Shown here one piece after another: positions 47,438 through 57,710 of a stretch of DNA of 64,000 bases. This stretch comes from Ustulina deusta (taxonomy: Eukaryota; Ascomycota; Sordariomycetes; Xylariales; Xylariaceae). The stretch lies in NCBI GenBank assembly GCA_023159155.1, contig JAJNNX010000010.1:806001-870000 (forward strand). The letters run 5' to 3'. Every line of letters starts with the position of its first letter. The first letter of the stretch is position 1. The notes beneath the pieces were generated by a model, which made no database searches, was not told the origin of the DNA, and saw nothing but the letters and a program-made list of their open reading frames with translations. The position numbers were made by a program, and so were the translations under genes.

Positions 47438-48615
47438 ATGTCGACCAACGGAGAACGTCCCAAGGGCACCATCCTGATCACAGGCTTGAACGGGTACCTA
47501 GCCGGTCGAACGGCCGAGCTGGTGTTGCAAGAAGGATACCGAGTCCGCGGCACCGTCCGCAACAAGCTAGCAGGCCAGAAAGTGAAGGTCGCCCTCTGTC
47601 GCCTGGGTTATTCTGCGGATGATATCGACGTGGTGCAGATATCTGATATATGCCGACCCGACTCTCTCTCGCTCGCTGCTGATGGTATGGTAGTAATATG
47701 CCTCCTAATACCAGAATAGATGCTAACCGCTGTTCTCTAAGGATGTTGTGCGATTTTCCACCTCGCTTCGCCCATTGCCGACATATGGACGCTCCCTCCG
47801 TCCGAGGTGGTCCGGATAGCGGTGGAGAGCACGGCGAGCGTTTTGAGTGCGGCTTGGAAAGCGGGCCGCACTATGAATAGTGTAGTACTTGTGTCATCGG
47901 CGGCGGCCTTGTTCGACGTCCCGTTGGAAAACCGGCTCTATACGGAGAAGGACTGGAACACTACGTCCGAACAGATTGTGGACCGAGATGGCGATCAAGC
48001 GGGCGGGTTTCATGCATATCTCGCTAGCAAGACGGCCGCAGAGAGGCTGTTCTGGAGGTTCAGGGATGACCACCGGCCTTCATTTGGGATGACGGCTCTC
48101 CAGCCCACGTAAGAATGTCTAAGCCCTAGATATCTCGAGTCACGCTAATGAGTGCTCGCGTTGATAGATATTTCATCGGACAGCCACTGATTCCATGGAA
48201 AACACCTGGGGATATCCCGTATTCCAATAGCGACTTCTGGAAGGTCGTAGCAGGGGAGGAAGTGCCCGGTCCCATGATGATGTACGGCGACACGATTGAC
48301 GTACGAGACGTGGCACGGATGTTACTGTGGTCAGCGCAGAATCCAAAAAGGGCCGATGGGGAACGTTTTGTGTGCTCCTCGGCCGTTGGTGGTGGACAGG
48401 CTATTGCCGATATACTGAGAAAACATATGCCCTCTCTCAAAGGACAGCGGGGACAGCCTGGGCAGGGATACTCACCCGACTACAAGCCCGAGGCCGGTGT
48501 TGCTGGATTTGACTCCAGCAAGGCCGTCTCCGTCACTGGCGGGGACTGGATTCCATATGAGCAGAGTGTTCTAGACCTGGCGCAGTTCCTGCAGCGGTAT
48601 CTCCCATCTAAGTAA
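47438..48615 (+). CDS. Extended short-chain dehydrogenase/reductase (dihydroflavonol-reductase-like)
   Basis: Three exons: up to 47684, 47742-48108 and 48168-48615. I place the start at 47438 (MSTNGERPKG, 353 residues), just before the Rossmann fold. An in-frame ATG at 47345 would add 31 residues of non-conserved look. The nucleotide site reads ILITGLNGYLAG, so the third glycine of the usual GxxGxxG is Ala. FHLASP marks strand 4, and the catalytic YxxxK is AYLASK in exon 2. YFIGQPLIPW starts exon 3, and DVRDVARMLLW near the C-terminus is typical of the 3-beta-HSD/DFR-like extended SDRs. These enzymes use NAD(P)H on ketone or aldehyde substrates; the substrate here is unknown. Introns are 57 and 59 bp. 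Confidence 0.82.
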
Positions 48616-49681
48616 CCGCGGTGCACCATGTAGAGTACGTAGGGCTCCATTTTGATATACCGGGTTTTCTTGCGAGGCTCCACGGTCCGTTTGTTCCAGG
48701 TATGGAATATACTGGTCCATGAAGATTGGTTGGTAAATCCTACAGATAGTGCTGTGGAAGGCGTTTCTGGAAATCGAATTTCAGTCCACTATTAGAGGGT
48801 CCGCTACACTTCATTCTATGATAACCTGACCTTGACCGATGTTAATCTACACTCTAATACTAGTTGCACGGACTCACCAAAACTCAAACCAGCCGAACAA
48901 GGTACAGTGAAATCTGTGTGACCTAGGTATGATAAGACAATTACGGTGGAACCGGGTTGCCACATTATACGTTAAAGGATTGACGCTCAGCCAAGAGGTA
49001 GTTTAAAAAAAAAGGACTCCTGAGCTAGCACAAAGTCTCTGAGCAGAAAGCCCCGTTCGTTCACTTCACACCGGTCCAGCTTGGGGAATAAACACTCCGA
49101 CTCTGACTCCATTGGTATTGCCTAACCTAGGTCTTTATGGCTGTGCGAAGTGTTTGGCGAAATCTTGGACTCAATATCGACTTCAATCCATGAAATTCAG
49201 GATCCATGACCCACAGCAGCAGCACTTAGTTAGCCTTGTGAAGGTCCGGGAACGCTCAGACCACTTTCTGCTCGGTAAGACATTTGGTGACATGGGTTGG
49301 CTAGTAGTGTAAATGCTGTTGGTAGATCGTGCATCGGAGCTAAGATGCTGTTTAAGGAGTTGACACGCAGGACCTGAGGGATTTTGGCAGCCAATTCAAT
49401 TCCTTGATTAGATGGTTTGGTGAATTGATTGGAGGGCCACGAACACCCGATGACAGATTCAGACTCGCACCATATTAGCCCTGAAGATCAGAACAGCAAA
49501 CACTCATATCCTGGTATCAACCTCGTCGCGTAGTGCGCGCTCAATGAGAAATACAGACTTTCCCGCCCCCAATTCCTGGCTTTGGACATATTAACAGCCG
49601 CGCGTTGGGCGACCATGACTACCCCCCTGCTTGCATCGATGGAGGCCGCCCGACTCGCAATTTCCCACCATCGTCGCCCGT
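48616..49681. other. Intergenic between convergent genes
   Basis: About 1.1 kb; no gene recognised. Confidence 0.5.
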
Positions 49682-50233
49682 CTAAGCGTGTGTGAGGAAA
49701 TAAGTCCCAGCCAGGACCTCGCCAAGCCCCAGCTTCTGCTCGGCATCCGCTACATTCCACCACAACCGAGCCGTCAACTTCACCTCCTCGGCAAGTTTAA
49801 GCGTGCTCTTGACCTTAGCAGCATCCAGGTCCTTTGGCTGCTCAAACACCTGGAACACATAGCGATGCGCCGAGCTGGGCTTGGGAGGTCCGGGCGGTAG
49901 CCATGGCACAACCCACTCCGAACCGCCCTCGAGCGGAACGAACCCGTCGGCGCCGGGGTCGCCAGCCACGAGGTCGAAGTGCAGGCCGTGTAAGATGGGG
50001 CCGAGAAAGGACCAAGAGGGGAAGGGAGCATCTAAGTCGATGGAGACGACAACATATTTGGTGCCGGGCTCCGACTTCAGCGCGCTCGCTGCGACAGCGA
50101 ACGTCGGCGTCGGCGTGGCTTGTGGAATGCTCAGGTTCTCGCCCGCCTTCGCGTGGGCGACTTCTGGGAAGTGTAAGCGGAGGGTGGCGTCGGCCGCCAG
50201 TGTCTTCTCCACACTCGGGGCGTGTTGACCCAT
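49682..50233 (-). CDS. Phosphatidylethanolamine-binding protein (PEBP/TFS1-like)
   Basis: Single exon of 183 residues from MGQHAPSVEK; an in-frame ATG at 50254 would add seven residues. The PEBP core includes YVVVSIDLDAPFPSWSFLGP (variant of the DPDAP box) followed by ILHGLHFDLV, where the family usually has a His-Trp pair. APSSAHRY-like PKPSSAHRYVFQVFEQP forms the second conserved block. No signal peptide is seen. PEBP proteins bind anionic ligands. The yeast member Tfs1 inhibits carboxypeptidase Y, and others touch Ras/Raf signalling. Which role applies here cannot be told. The gene is GC-rich, which explains the overlapping frames on the opposite strand. Confidence 0.85.
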   Translation of the reverse strand: MGQHAPSVEKTLAADATLRLHFPEVAHAKAGENLSIPQATPTPTFAVAASALKSEPGTKYVVVSIDLDAPFPSWSFLGPILHGLHFDLVAGDPGADGFVPLEGGSEWVVPWLPPGPPKPSSAHRYVFQVFEQPKDLDAAKVKSTLKLAEEVKLTARLWWNVADAEQKLGLGEVLAGTYFLTHA

Positions 50234-51640
50234 TGCAAAGGGATAGATAGACAAAAACAGACAGACAGATAAACAAATGGTATTCTGCTACCTTCTTGTT
50301 GAGGTATAAGGAGAATGATTGGAAGAAGTGGTTGGGTATAGGAACTCGCTATCAGTAAAGTTTTAGTATCGTACCACACACACCGCTGTGCAGCACTGCA
50401 GCATCGCTAATCTTTATACCCGGGACAGGGGAACAGCACACTACCTACCTACCACGGCCAGTACCCGATCCAGGACCAGCCGTGCTCGGCTCGTTTCCCC
50501 TCCACTCACACGTCAATACCACCTTCCCCCAACTCGAGTCTTACACGTGTAGCACCGATCATATACAGTGTAAGCCAGCTTCAATCCTATTGCACTTCTG
50601 GCGAATGACCCCCGTTCTTGTTTTCCCCTTTTGCCGATTGCCCAACCTGGACAGCTCACCCTATGGCACCACGACGAGCGCTGTCGTGGCAAGCACCCAT
50701 GCTTCGAACCCCTTTGTGACCCGTCTAGTGTAGGCCCGTTGCACCCATCCAGTGGCGCTCCCAACAGTCTTCAACACCCCATCCCTACCTATTTATGCTC
50801 ACTGGCTTTCTACCTACTAGTAGCATTTATCCATAATTGGGTCGCAGCTCCTGAGCAGTCGGCTCGGGCCTCGGCAGTTCGCCCGAGAATGGCGCTGTAG
50901 TAGGTAGGCAATATTGTCAAACTAGGTACCTAGGTCCACTCAAGAATGAGCAAAATGGTGAACCCCAACTAGAATCTCGAAAAATACTAGTCTGGCTATC
51001 AGCGTCTGTTGCTGTACGCATATACAGATCTGCAGCGGTCGAACGAGGGCCTCAACTGGTAGCAATGCTCATGCTAGATATCACAACGATGTCCGCTGGA
51101 GACTTTGACGAGTCTCGAGTTACGGGTTGCTGGAATCGGTCGAAAGGACAGTTCAGATTACACGACATAGGCATTAGTACAGAAAAATACATGTCTAGGG
51201 GCAAGCAGTCACGTCACAATTTAAATAGTTCGTGTACTGTTCGTGTGACGGGAAATAATCGGAGCCGAATCGGCTATTCTGTCTGTAACCAGAATGTCCC
51301 GACACGGAACCGAGCGACCACGGTTCTCGGCCTCCGAAATACCTCGCCTACCTACTCAACGTCCCTCGTTATCCCAATCCCGCCTGTCTATCGATATAAA
51401 ATTACTCTTCTACAACGATATGCCATTGTTACGTATTATCTATTCCTAGACTCGAGAGTGAATTCAATCAACAATAAAATGACGTGATTTTGGATAGAAA
51501 TTCCCCCGAGAAGTTGTCTATGCACGTCAACTTAAAGGCTGATTAGCCCTCATCAACCAGTTATGATTCCACCCCGCTGCGTCAGGCGAGTATGTGAGAT
51601 GTTAGCTCCCTGGAAGTCAGCCATCATTCGTGGAAATATT
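50234..51640. other. Intergenic, no gene seen
   Basis: Contains TACCTA/TAGGTA tracts at 50441-50453, 50802-50815 and 50899-50936. Several small frames, none supported. Confidence 0.5.
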
Positions 51641-51733
51641 GCCCTGGTAGCTCAATTGGTTAGAGCGTCGGACTTTTATGGGTCTTCTATGAGAGTCATC
51701 CGAAGGCTGCGGGTTCGACCCCCGCCTGGGGCG
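51641..51733 (+). tRNA. tRNA-Lys(UUU) with intron
   Basis: Folds as a complete cloverleaf. The acceptor pairs GCCCTGG with CTGGGGC (two G-T wobbles). The D arm is GCTC...GAGC. The anticodon stem TCGGA/TCCGA encloses loop bases CTTTTA + A with anticodon TTT at 51675-51677. The T arm is GCGGG TTCGACC CCCGC. A 19-nt intron (51679-51697) sits at the standard place one base 3' of the anticodon. A T5 run at 51739-51743 serves as Pol III terminator. The discriminator base is G. Confidence 0.93.
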
Positions 51734-53529
51734 ATACATTTTTGGTAAAACACCATTCACGTCTTATTATGTGTAACTTTTCCTTGTTTTTTCTTTGGTT
51801 CTCTTCCTTCTTCTTTTTCTCTTCTTCTTAGTTTATCTAGGTCCAAGTTTTGCATAGATAAGTTAAAGAATAGAATACTATAGAGATAACTATATATTAT
51901 TATATATATAAACAAAGACATAGAAAAGAAGCTAGAAAGTTTAGTTGCATGAATTAATGAACAGCCACTCACGTATTTCCAATGCGGGCCGACTGTATGC
52001 TAGAAGTTTAACCCCTACACTCAAGGACCGGAGAGAAAATAAAGTAATGATATGTCATGGTATGTACGTATGTAATAGCTGCAGATGGTCAAGTGCCCAA
52101 ATTGACTACGTTCTCCTTTGGCAGTGTTCTAGTATTGAAATAGAATTCTAGTTCACGATAAAATGATTTACACGATTCCTCTATTAACTCCCTCCTCGTG
52201 CAGCCCAGTCCTGTCAAGGTCTCCGTGAGATCACATAACTAGGTTTATGTAGGGATCTAGCAATAGGTATCTCAATGCCAACTACAACACGCTCTTGGGA
52301 AACGTCTAAGGGGCAAAAGGAGTGAAGTTAAGGATTCCCAATAAATGTGCGGTAATATCTTATTTTGGTCGTTCCGCGTTGCATTGTTCGCATTGAAGCG
52401 ATATCACCATTCCCGTGTCAGTTGAAAATCCTAAGATGCTTACCATTATAATAAAATAAGACAAATGAAAAAGAAGAATGAAAATAGTTATTAGGAGGAG
52501 AACTTAAACTTTGTCTTAAGGCTCTGCATAAAAAAGGATTTAGGGCTTCAGGAGGACTTAATATCATCGATTAGGAACCCTTACCCCTTACTATCAATAG
52601 CAGCTTTGTATCTAGCATAAATATTATTCCTATTGGTTACCTAACCATTTCGCTGTTTTGCCAACGGAACGTTAGATAGAATCATATGCACACATCCTAA
52701 CTTAGCAACAATACCTCAGAGTTTAAACTCCATTGGCTATTAATATAGCTTTGCCTTAACCTGAATATCTGCGGATCAAGTCCCATGTTTGACGAGACAG
52801 GGCCCATCCCTATCATAGATATCATCTATCATGAATCACGGCTCCGAAGGGAAGACCTACCTTAAGAACAATGCAATCAAAGGATGCAGTCATCGGTACG
52901 ACTCATCGTGGGCATCGTTCCGATCCGGGGTGGCACGGTCACCCGATTGCGCGCCAGCCCCGGGTCTTAGAGTGCGAGCTTATACACCCAGATCCAGACG
53001 GAGTTACGTCACATGCCATCCCAATCCGCTGGTTAGTAGCCACCTATATAGTCCGAGGACAAGACCGTATTGGCGGAGACTGTATGTACCAATTCCAAAT
53101 CTGGGGGTGAATGCATGGCCGGAACCCTTGGCAAACCCAACGGCGGTCCACTTGATCTCTGCGACTCCGAGGAGTAATGGGAAGCAGCATCTATTACGTG
53201 ACTGCGCGTCAACTCTGCTGAGACATTCTTTCCCGCGAAATGTGGTCGGGGGCGTAAATGGTGATGATTCATACATACTATCTACAGACCGTAGGTACGG
53301 AGCGACGAGACGAATGGTATGTATCCGATCATTCCGGAGAATATATGTCGGGGCTTAGCGCCACACGTAGTATTTAAGGTTGCATATACCCGCCCCCGAC
53401 AAATGCCCTAGACGCGCGGGGTTCGGGCTTAGGGTGATTGATGCTGTGATACTAGTACATCGCCTCTCACCCCCGAACGCTTTAGCACTATTCTCCAAGT
53501 CAGAAAGCATCCGCCGCACCGCCGCCGCC
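51734..53529. other. Intergenic, no gene seen
   Basis: AT-rich after the tRNA, normal composition later. Frames at 52831-53358 and 52871-53110 overlap in different phases and are not recognisable; they lie in the promoter of the aminotransferase gene. Confidence 0.5.
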
Positions 53530-55314
53530 ATGTTGTCTGCAAGAGGAGCACGCTGGGCAAAGACCGGCTATGCCCACGGCGCACAAAACCGCTACGACCC
53601 GGTAGAGAATCCTCAAGGTGTGGTGAGGTTCGACAATGCGGAAAATGTAATTACTGCGACGAGTCGAGAGAGGGAGAAGAGAAATTGAGGCGCTGGTTGT
53701 GGTGCTGACGGTTATCCAGTTGCTTATGCAGTCTGAGCTGACGGAATTCGTCAACGGGCTCGTGAGTCGACGACGATGTCCTGGTGATCAGGGCTAATAG
53801 CCAGCCCCCATAACTAATGTGAACTACAAGAACTTCGACCCGTCAACCTGCGGGTACGGCGGGGGCCACACGGGCACATTACGGCTTCGGGAGGCCATGG
53901 CAAAGCACCTCAACGACCATTTTGCGCCTGCGCACACGATTGATGCTGAGCAAATCACCTTTGCTGCTGGGGTGACCGCTCTTAATGAAGCCTGTGCGCT
54001 GGTGACTTGTAACCCGGATGCCGGCGATGTGATCATGATAGGCAGGCCGGTGTACGGCCCGTTCTCTCGTGACCTCTGTATGCGGACTGGGTAAGAAACA
54101 CATTCGTTAGGGCAATCAACGACGCCAGCAATTCTGACTGCGCTGCAGCGTGGACCTGGAGTATGTCTCGGTAGGCGACACGGATCAGTTCACGCCCGCA
54201 TGTGTGGCTGCGTTCGAAGCTGGATACGAAGCAGCGAAAGCACGCGGCAGAAACATCCGAGCACTGATAATATGTAATCCCCACAACCCTCTCGGTGAGT
54301 TAGTAATTCCCAAACGCCTGGAAATACCGGTGTCCTGAGACCTTAGCCAGGCCACTGTTATCCTCGAGAAACACTCGTCGGGCTTTTGCAGCTCTGTGCC
54401 CGAAAGGGGATCCATCTGATCAGCGATGAGATCTACGCTCTCTCCGTGTACGATAGAGGCGATCGACAGCCGGAGGTCTTCACTTCCGTACGATCCATTG
54501 GCTTCTCGGGAATCATCGACCCCAAGCAGGTCCATGTTCTCTATGGGATGTCTAAGGTCTGTCTGTCATGTCCAGAAAAAAAAAACGAGATAAAATTCAC
54601 AAGCCATCCACGTATCTTAACAAAATTTGTAGGACTTCAGTGCAGCTGGGATGCGTCTAGGATGCGTGATATCACAGAATCATGAGTTCAACGAGGCCGT
54701 GCGGGCTATCTGTCGGTTTGCTTCGCCATCTCAATTTTCCATGCACCTCGCAGCTAGTCTTCTCGAGGATCGAGGCTATGTTCGATCTCTTCTCGAGAAG
54801 TCGCAGACTCGCCTGCTGCGCAATCGATTGCTGGCCGAGTCACTCCTTTCCGAAGTTGGCTTTGATTTCCACAACGATGGGTATGTGCCTACTCATCAGA
54901 CACTCGTCTTATGACCGTCCACACTTGCGAATTTCGCTTCCGCCTGCTTCTTCTAGTCTTGTGTATGGCGGATCTAGCTAAGTATGGTCCACATAATAGG
55001 AATGCTGGGTTTTTCATATGGTTAGACTTGAGCCCTTTTCTCCCCGTAAAAGAAACAAACGGAGATGGTTGGGCGGCGGAGGATTTGCTATCGGAGCGGA
55101 TAACAAAAGAAGGCGTGACGATGGCAACCGGCAGGGCGTACCAAGCTCCTGAGCCAGGCAGGTTTCGGTTTATATTCTCGCTTGACGAGGAGACTCTAAG
55201 AGAAGGAATTCGAAGGTGAGCAGCAGCATAGCCCCGTTAGGACCACACTGCGTCGTTTATCGCTAATAACTAATACGTAGGATATCTCGTGCGACTTTGG
55301 GTATCTTTGCATAA
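53530..55314 (+). CDS. ACC-synthase-like PLP aminotransferase (fold type I)
   Basis: Eight exons in my model: 53530-53646, 53720-53761, 53831-54090, 54149-54294, 54351-54556, 54633-54884, 54983-55215 and 55281-55314, 429 residues. Signatures run in order: STCGYGGGHTGTLRLREA, FAAGVTALNEA, NPHNPLG (183-189), SDEIYALSVYD, and the PLP-lysine site YGMSK|DFSAAGMRLG with Lys257. The Arg of GMRLG fits phosphate binding. Plant ACC synthases share these features, but fungal relatives mostly have other or unknown substrates. The exon 6/7 join is weak: the strong donor at 54881 puts every nearby acceptor out of frame, so I use a poor GTGCCT donor at 54885. The last exon could instead be 55342-55432, ending ...LPADTGPSER and giving 448 residues. 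Confidence 0.75.
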
Positions 55315-55938
55315 TAGACACGCCTATTCAGTTCTCTTTAGATGCCAGAAAACAGCACAGGAGGAGGTGGATAATAGTCTCAAGCCTTTGGCGAAGCGTT
55401 TGCCGGCAGATACGGGTCCTAGTGAACGTTAATTAGAGCTAGAAATAGGCGAAAACCTACTTGGACCCAAAAACTAGCAACAAAAAGGGTCCTCTAATAC
55501 GGTTCGTGTGATCGTAGGAATGATGAAGCCGGGGTACGCCACGTCGAACAAGATAATCTAGAGAGGGTATCTCCAGGTTCTCGACTAGATGTACATGGTT
55601 GCCAAACCAAAGGATCCGCAATATTGAAATTTTGGCATTGAATATACATACGATATGCTGGAGGCATATCTGGACATGATGGTAAATAGGTGGAGCAAGA
55701 ACCAGGCAGAACTGTTTAGTCCGTGTCTGTAACTAAAAACATCAACACAATAGGGTATCCATAGCAAATCTTCATCGCTTCCAAGTAACATATCAGTCTT
55801 TGGGGATATCCAACTAATTCAAACCCACATTCGTCAAAATCGTAACACGGTGCTCCCTCCGAAATCCAAAGCCGAGCCAAAAGTTTATCGTTCTGATGGT
55901 AAACTGTAATAGGGTGGTCGGTAGTACTTCTAGCTCGG
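55315..55938. other. Intergenic between convergent genes
   Basis: Holds the possible alternative last exon of the aminotransferase (55342-55432). Otherwise nothing is recognised. Confidence 0.5.
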
Positions 55939-56769
55939 CTATGATAGAACCAATAAGTGATAAGTCACCAGTCCTGTCATGGCTACCACGACTGGCATCT
56001 CAAATAATCTTGGTACAGACTTTCCTGCGCCTGAATCCTCGGACTCTCCAGGCTCCCCACCTCCACTGACAACTTGTCCAGAGGAAGCAAGTACTTTTTC
56101 GCCCGAAGGGTATCGGATATTATAGACAGGGTCTGTTGTCAAGGCGGCGGGGTCACCCAGAATATGGGAGCAAGTAGGTTGATTGGCATTAGGCCAATCC
56201 AGAACGCATTTTTCATCATGGCCCCAGGAGCAAATGGCATCCTGAATATTGTATAAAACATAATTCTTGGCGACCCAGCTATCGGACTGATCGAGACAGC
56301 TGGCGAGGTAGTTGATACTATTTGACGCGCTGAGAGGTAACTTATGGCCGTCTGTGTGAATAAGATCGGAGCAAGCCGAAGGTTTTAGATATTCAAACTC
56401 CATCGCAATGGCACCGCCCGCAGTAGGCTTTTCGGTTGCCGAGTATCCAGTTACGAGATAGTTCCAGGCATCGTAGCTGACATCGTGAGCACCCTGAGAC
56501 GAGTCGATGCGCAGTAGCTTGACTGAGCGGTCGTCATAGCTCAATGAAACGCATATGTTGTTGCAGTCCACGGAACCAGGCCAGTAGGCGACGCGATTCG
56601 TGTTCACCTTGCAGCCGAGGACACCAACAGAAGAGGAATAGCTGTCATGAGGCGTGGCCCATACAGTCCCGCTGGTATCAGATCGAGCGGCGACTTGAGT
56701 GAAAGGAGTTGCCAAGGCTGTCGAAGTTGTCAAGAATGACAGAAGAACATAATGAGTGTCAGGGCGCAT
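55939..56769 (-). CDS. Secreted, probably GPI-anchored cysteine-rich protein
   Basis: Single exon of 276 residues. Signal peptide at residues 1-20 (YVLLSFLTTSTALA). The body has eight cysteines and blocks GVLGCKVNTNRVAYWPG, CNNICVSLSY and SYDAWNYLVTG. These remind me of fungal secreted proteins with a double-psi beta-barrel (barwin/expansin-like) fold, but this is impression, not proof. A Gly/Ser/Glu-rich linker (SGGGEPGESEDSGAGKS) precedes a hydrophobic C-terminal tail (VVVAMTGLVTYHLLVLS), the usual GPI-anchor signal. The likely place is the cell wall or outer plasma membrane. The function is unknown. Confidence 0.75.
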   Translation of the reverse strand: MRPDTHYVLLSFLTTSTALATPFTQVAARSDTSGTVWATPHDSYSSSVGVLGCKVNTNRVAYWPGSVDCNNICVSLSYDDRSVKLLRIDSSQGAHDVSYDAWNYLVTGYSATEKPTAGGAIAMEFEYLKPSACSDLIHTDGHKLPLSASNSINYLASCLDQSDSWVAKNYVLYNIQDAICSWGHDEKCVLDWPNANQPTCSHILGDPAALTTDPVYNIRYPSGEKVLASSGQVVSGGGEPGESEDSGAGKSVPRLFEMPVVVAMTGLVTYHLLVLS

Positions 56770-57710
56770 GATTCAATCGATGATTCAATGAGTGGCTGAG
56801 CTGGCCTGTCTCGAATATTAGGGTCAAACAAGCTCAAATGAGGGACGATAGCTGGAATGAATGAGATGAGAATGGCATGTCGCGCGCCCAAAGTGGGATC
56901 GTGGTCGCTCGAATTGTGAGCTAGCTGGCTCTTGAGTGAGTCTGCGACTCGACCGGCTCACAAGTCGCGGTCTGATTCTAACTCGATTGTGAAGTCGAAT
57001 TGGATTGGCATCGAAAGAATGAATGAGGGAAAAAGGCGCGCCACGACCCTGCAGGCGACCTATCGTGGCCAGGCGTGATTCGACCACGCCCAAAAAATGA
57101 AATGAGCATATCCATTTTAGGCTTAGTTGAAAGACCCTGAATCTTGGAGAGCGCCTGGAGAGTAGGTATCTAAACCTTAAAAGGTGGGGGAGCAAGCTCA
57201 GATTGGGGGTCATGTAGATAAACTGGCCAGAGCACACTGCTCAGTTAATTCTCGTCATGTCTCTGTTGGACTACACCAATTGTATACCGCTTCGTTTAAC
57301 ATGTTTCGAAACCGGAAAATAATAATAAAATAATAAAATCATAATAGGGAGGGGGGTTTTTTTTTCTCTTTCATTGAGCTGCGACATGTTCTGACTTACA
57401 ATGTCTTGGCCGGATTAAAAGGCGACCATACCCCGTTTCTTTCGAAGCCTCGCTGGTATGTCATATCACAACCAAACAGCATTCACGAAGAAAAAGAGCA
57501 AGAGTAAGCGATCCAAGAAGTAACAGATAAGAAATTGTGGATTGGTCTATTGTCGTGATAACAGAAGTACCTAGGAAAATCCAAGATCCCAAATCCAATG
57601 CCGTGCATTGGCCTCTACCAGAAAAGAAGAATGAAGAAAAACGCTGTTAGGTTTTACCATGTTGATGGTTCTCGATCGTGGATATCGTCAATTCGTCCAA
57701 TTCGTGTGCT
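56770..57710. other. Intergenic, no gene seen
   Basis: Upstream of the GPI-type protein gene and downstream of the HAD gene. A minus-strand frame at 56824-57237 is not protein-like. Confidence 0.5.

Noticed and set aside
52831..53358. Two overlapping frames upstream of the aminotransferase gene
   Set aside because: They compete in different phases, both are unremarkable in composition, and neither matches anything I know.
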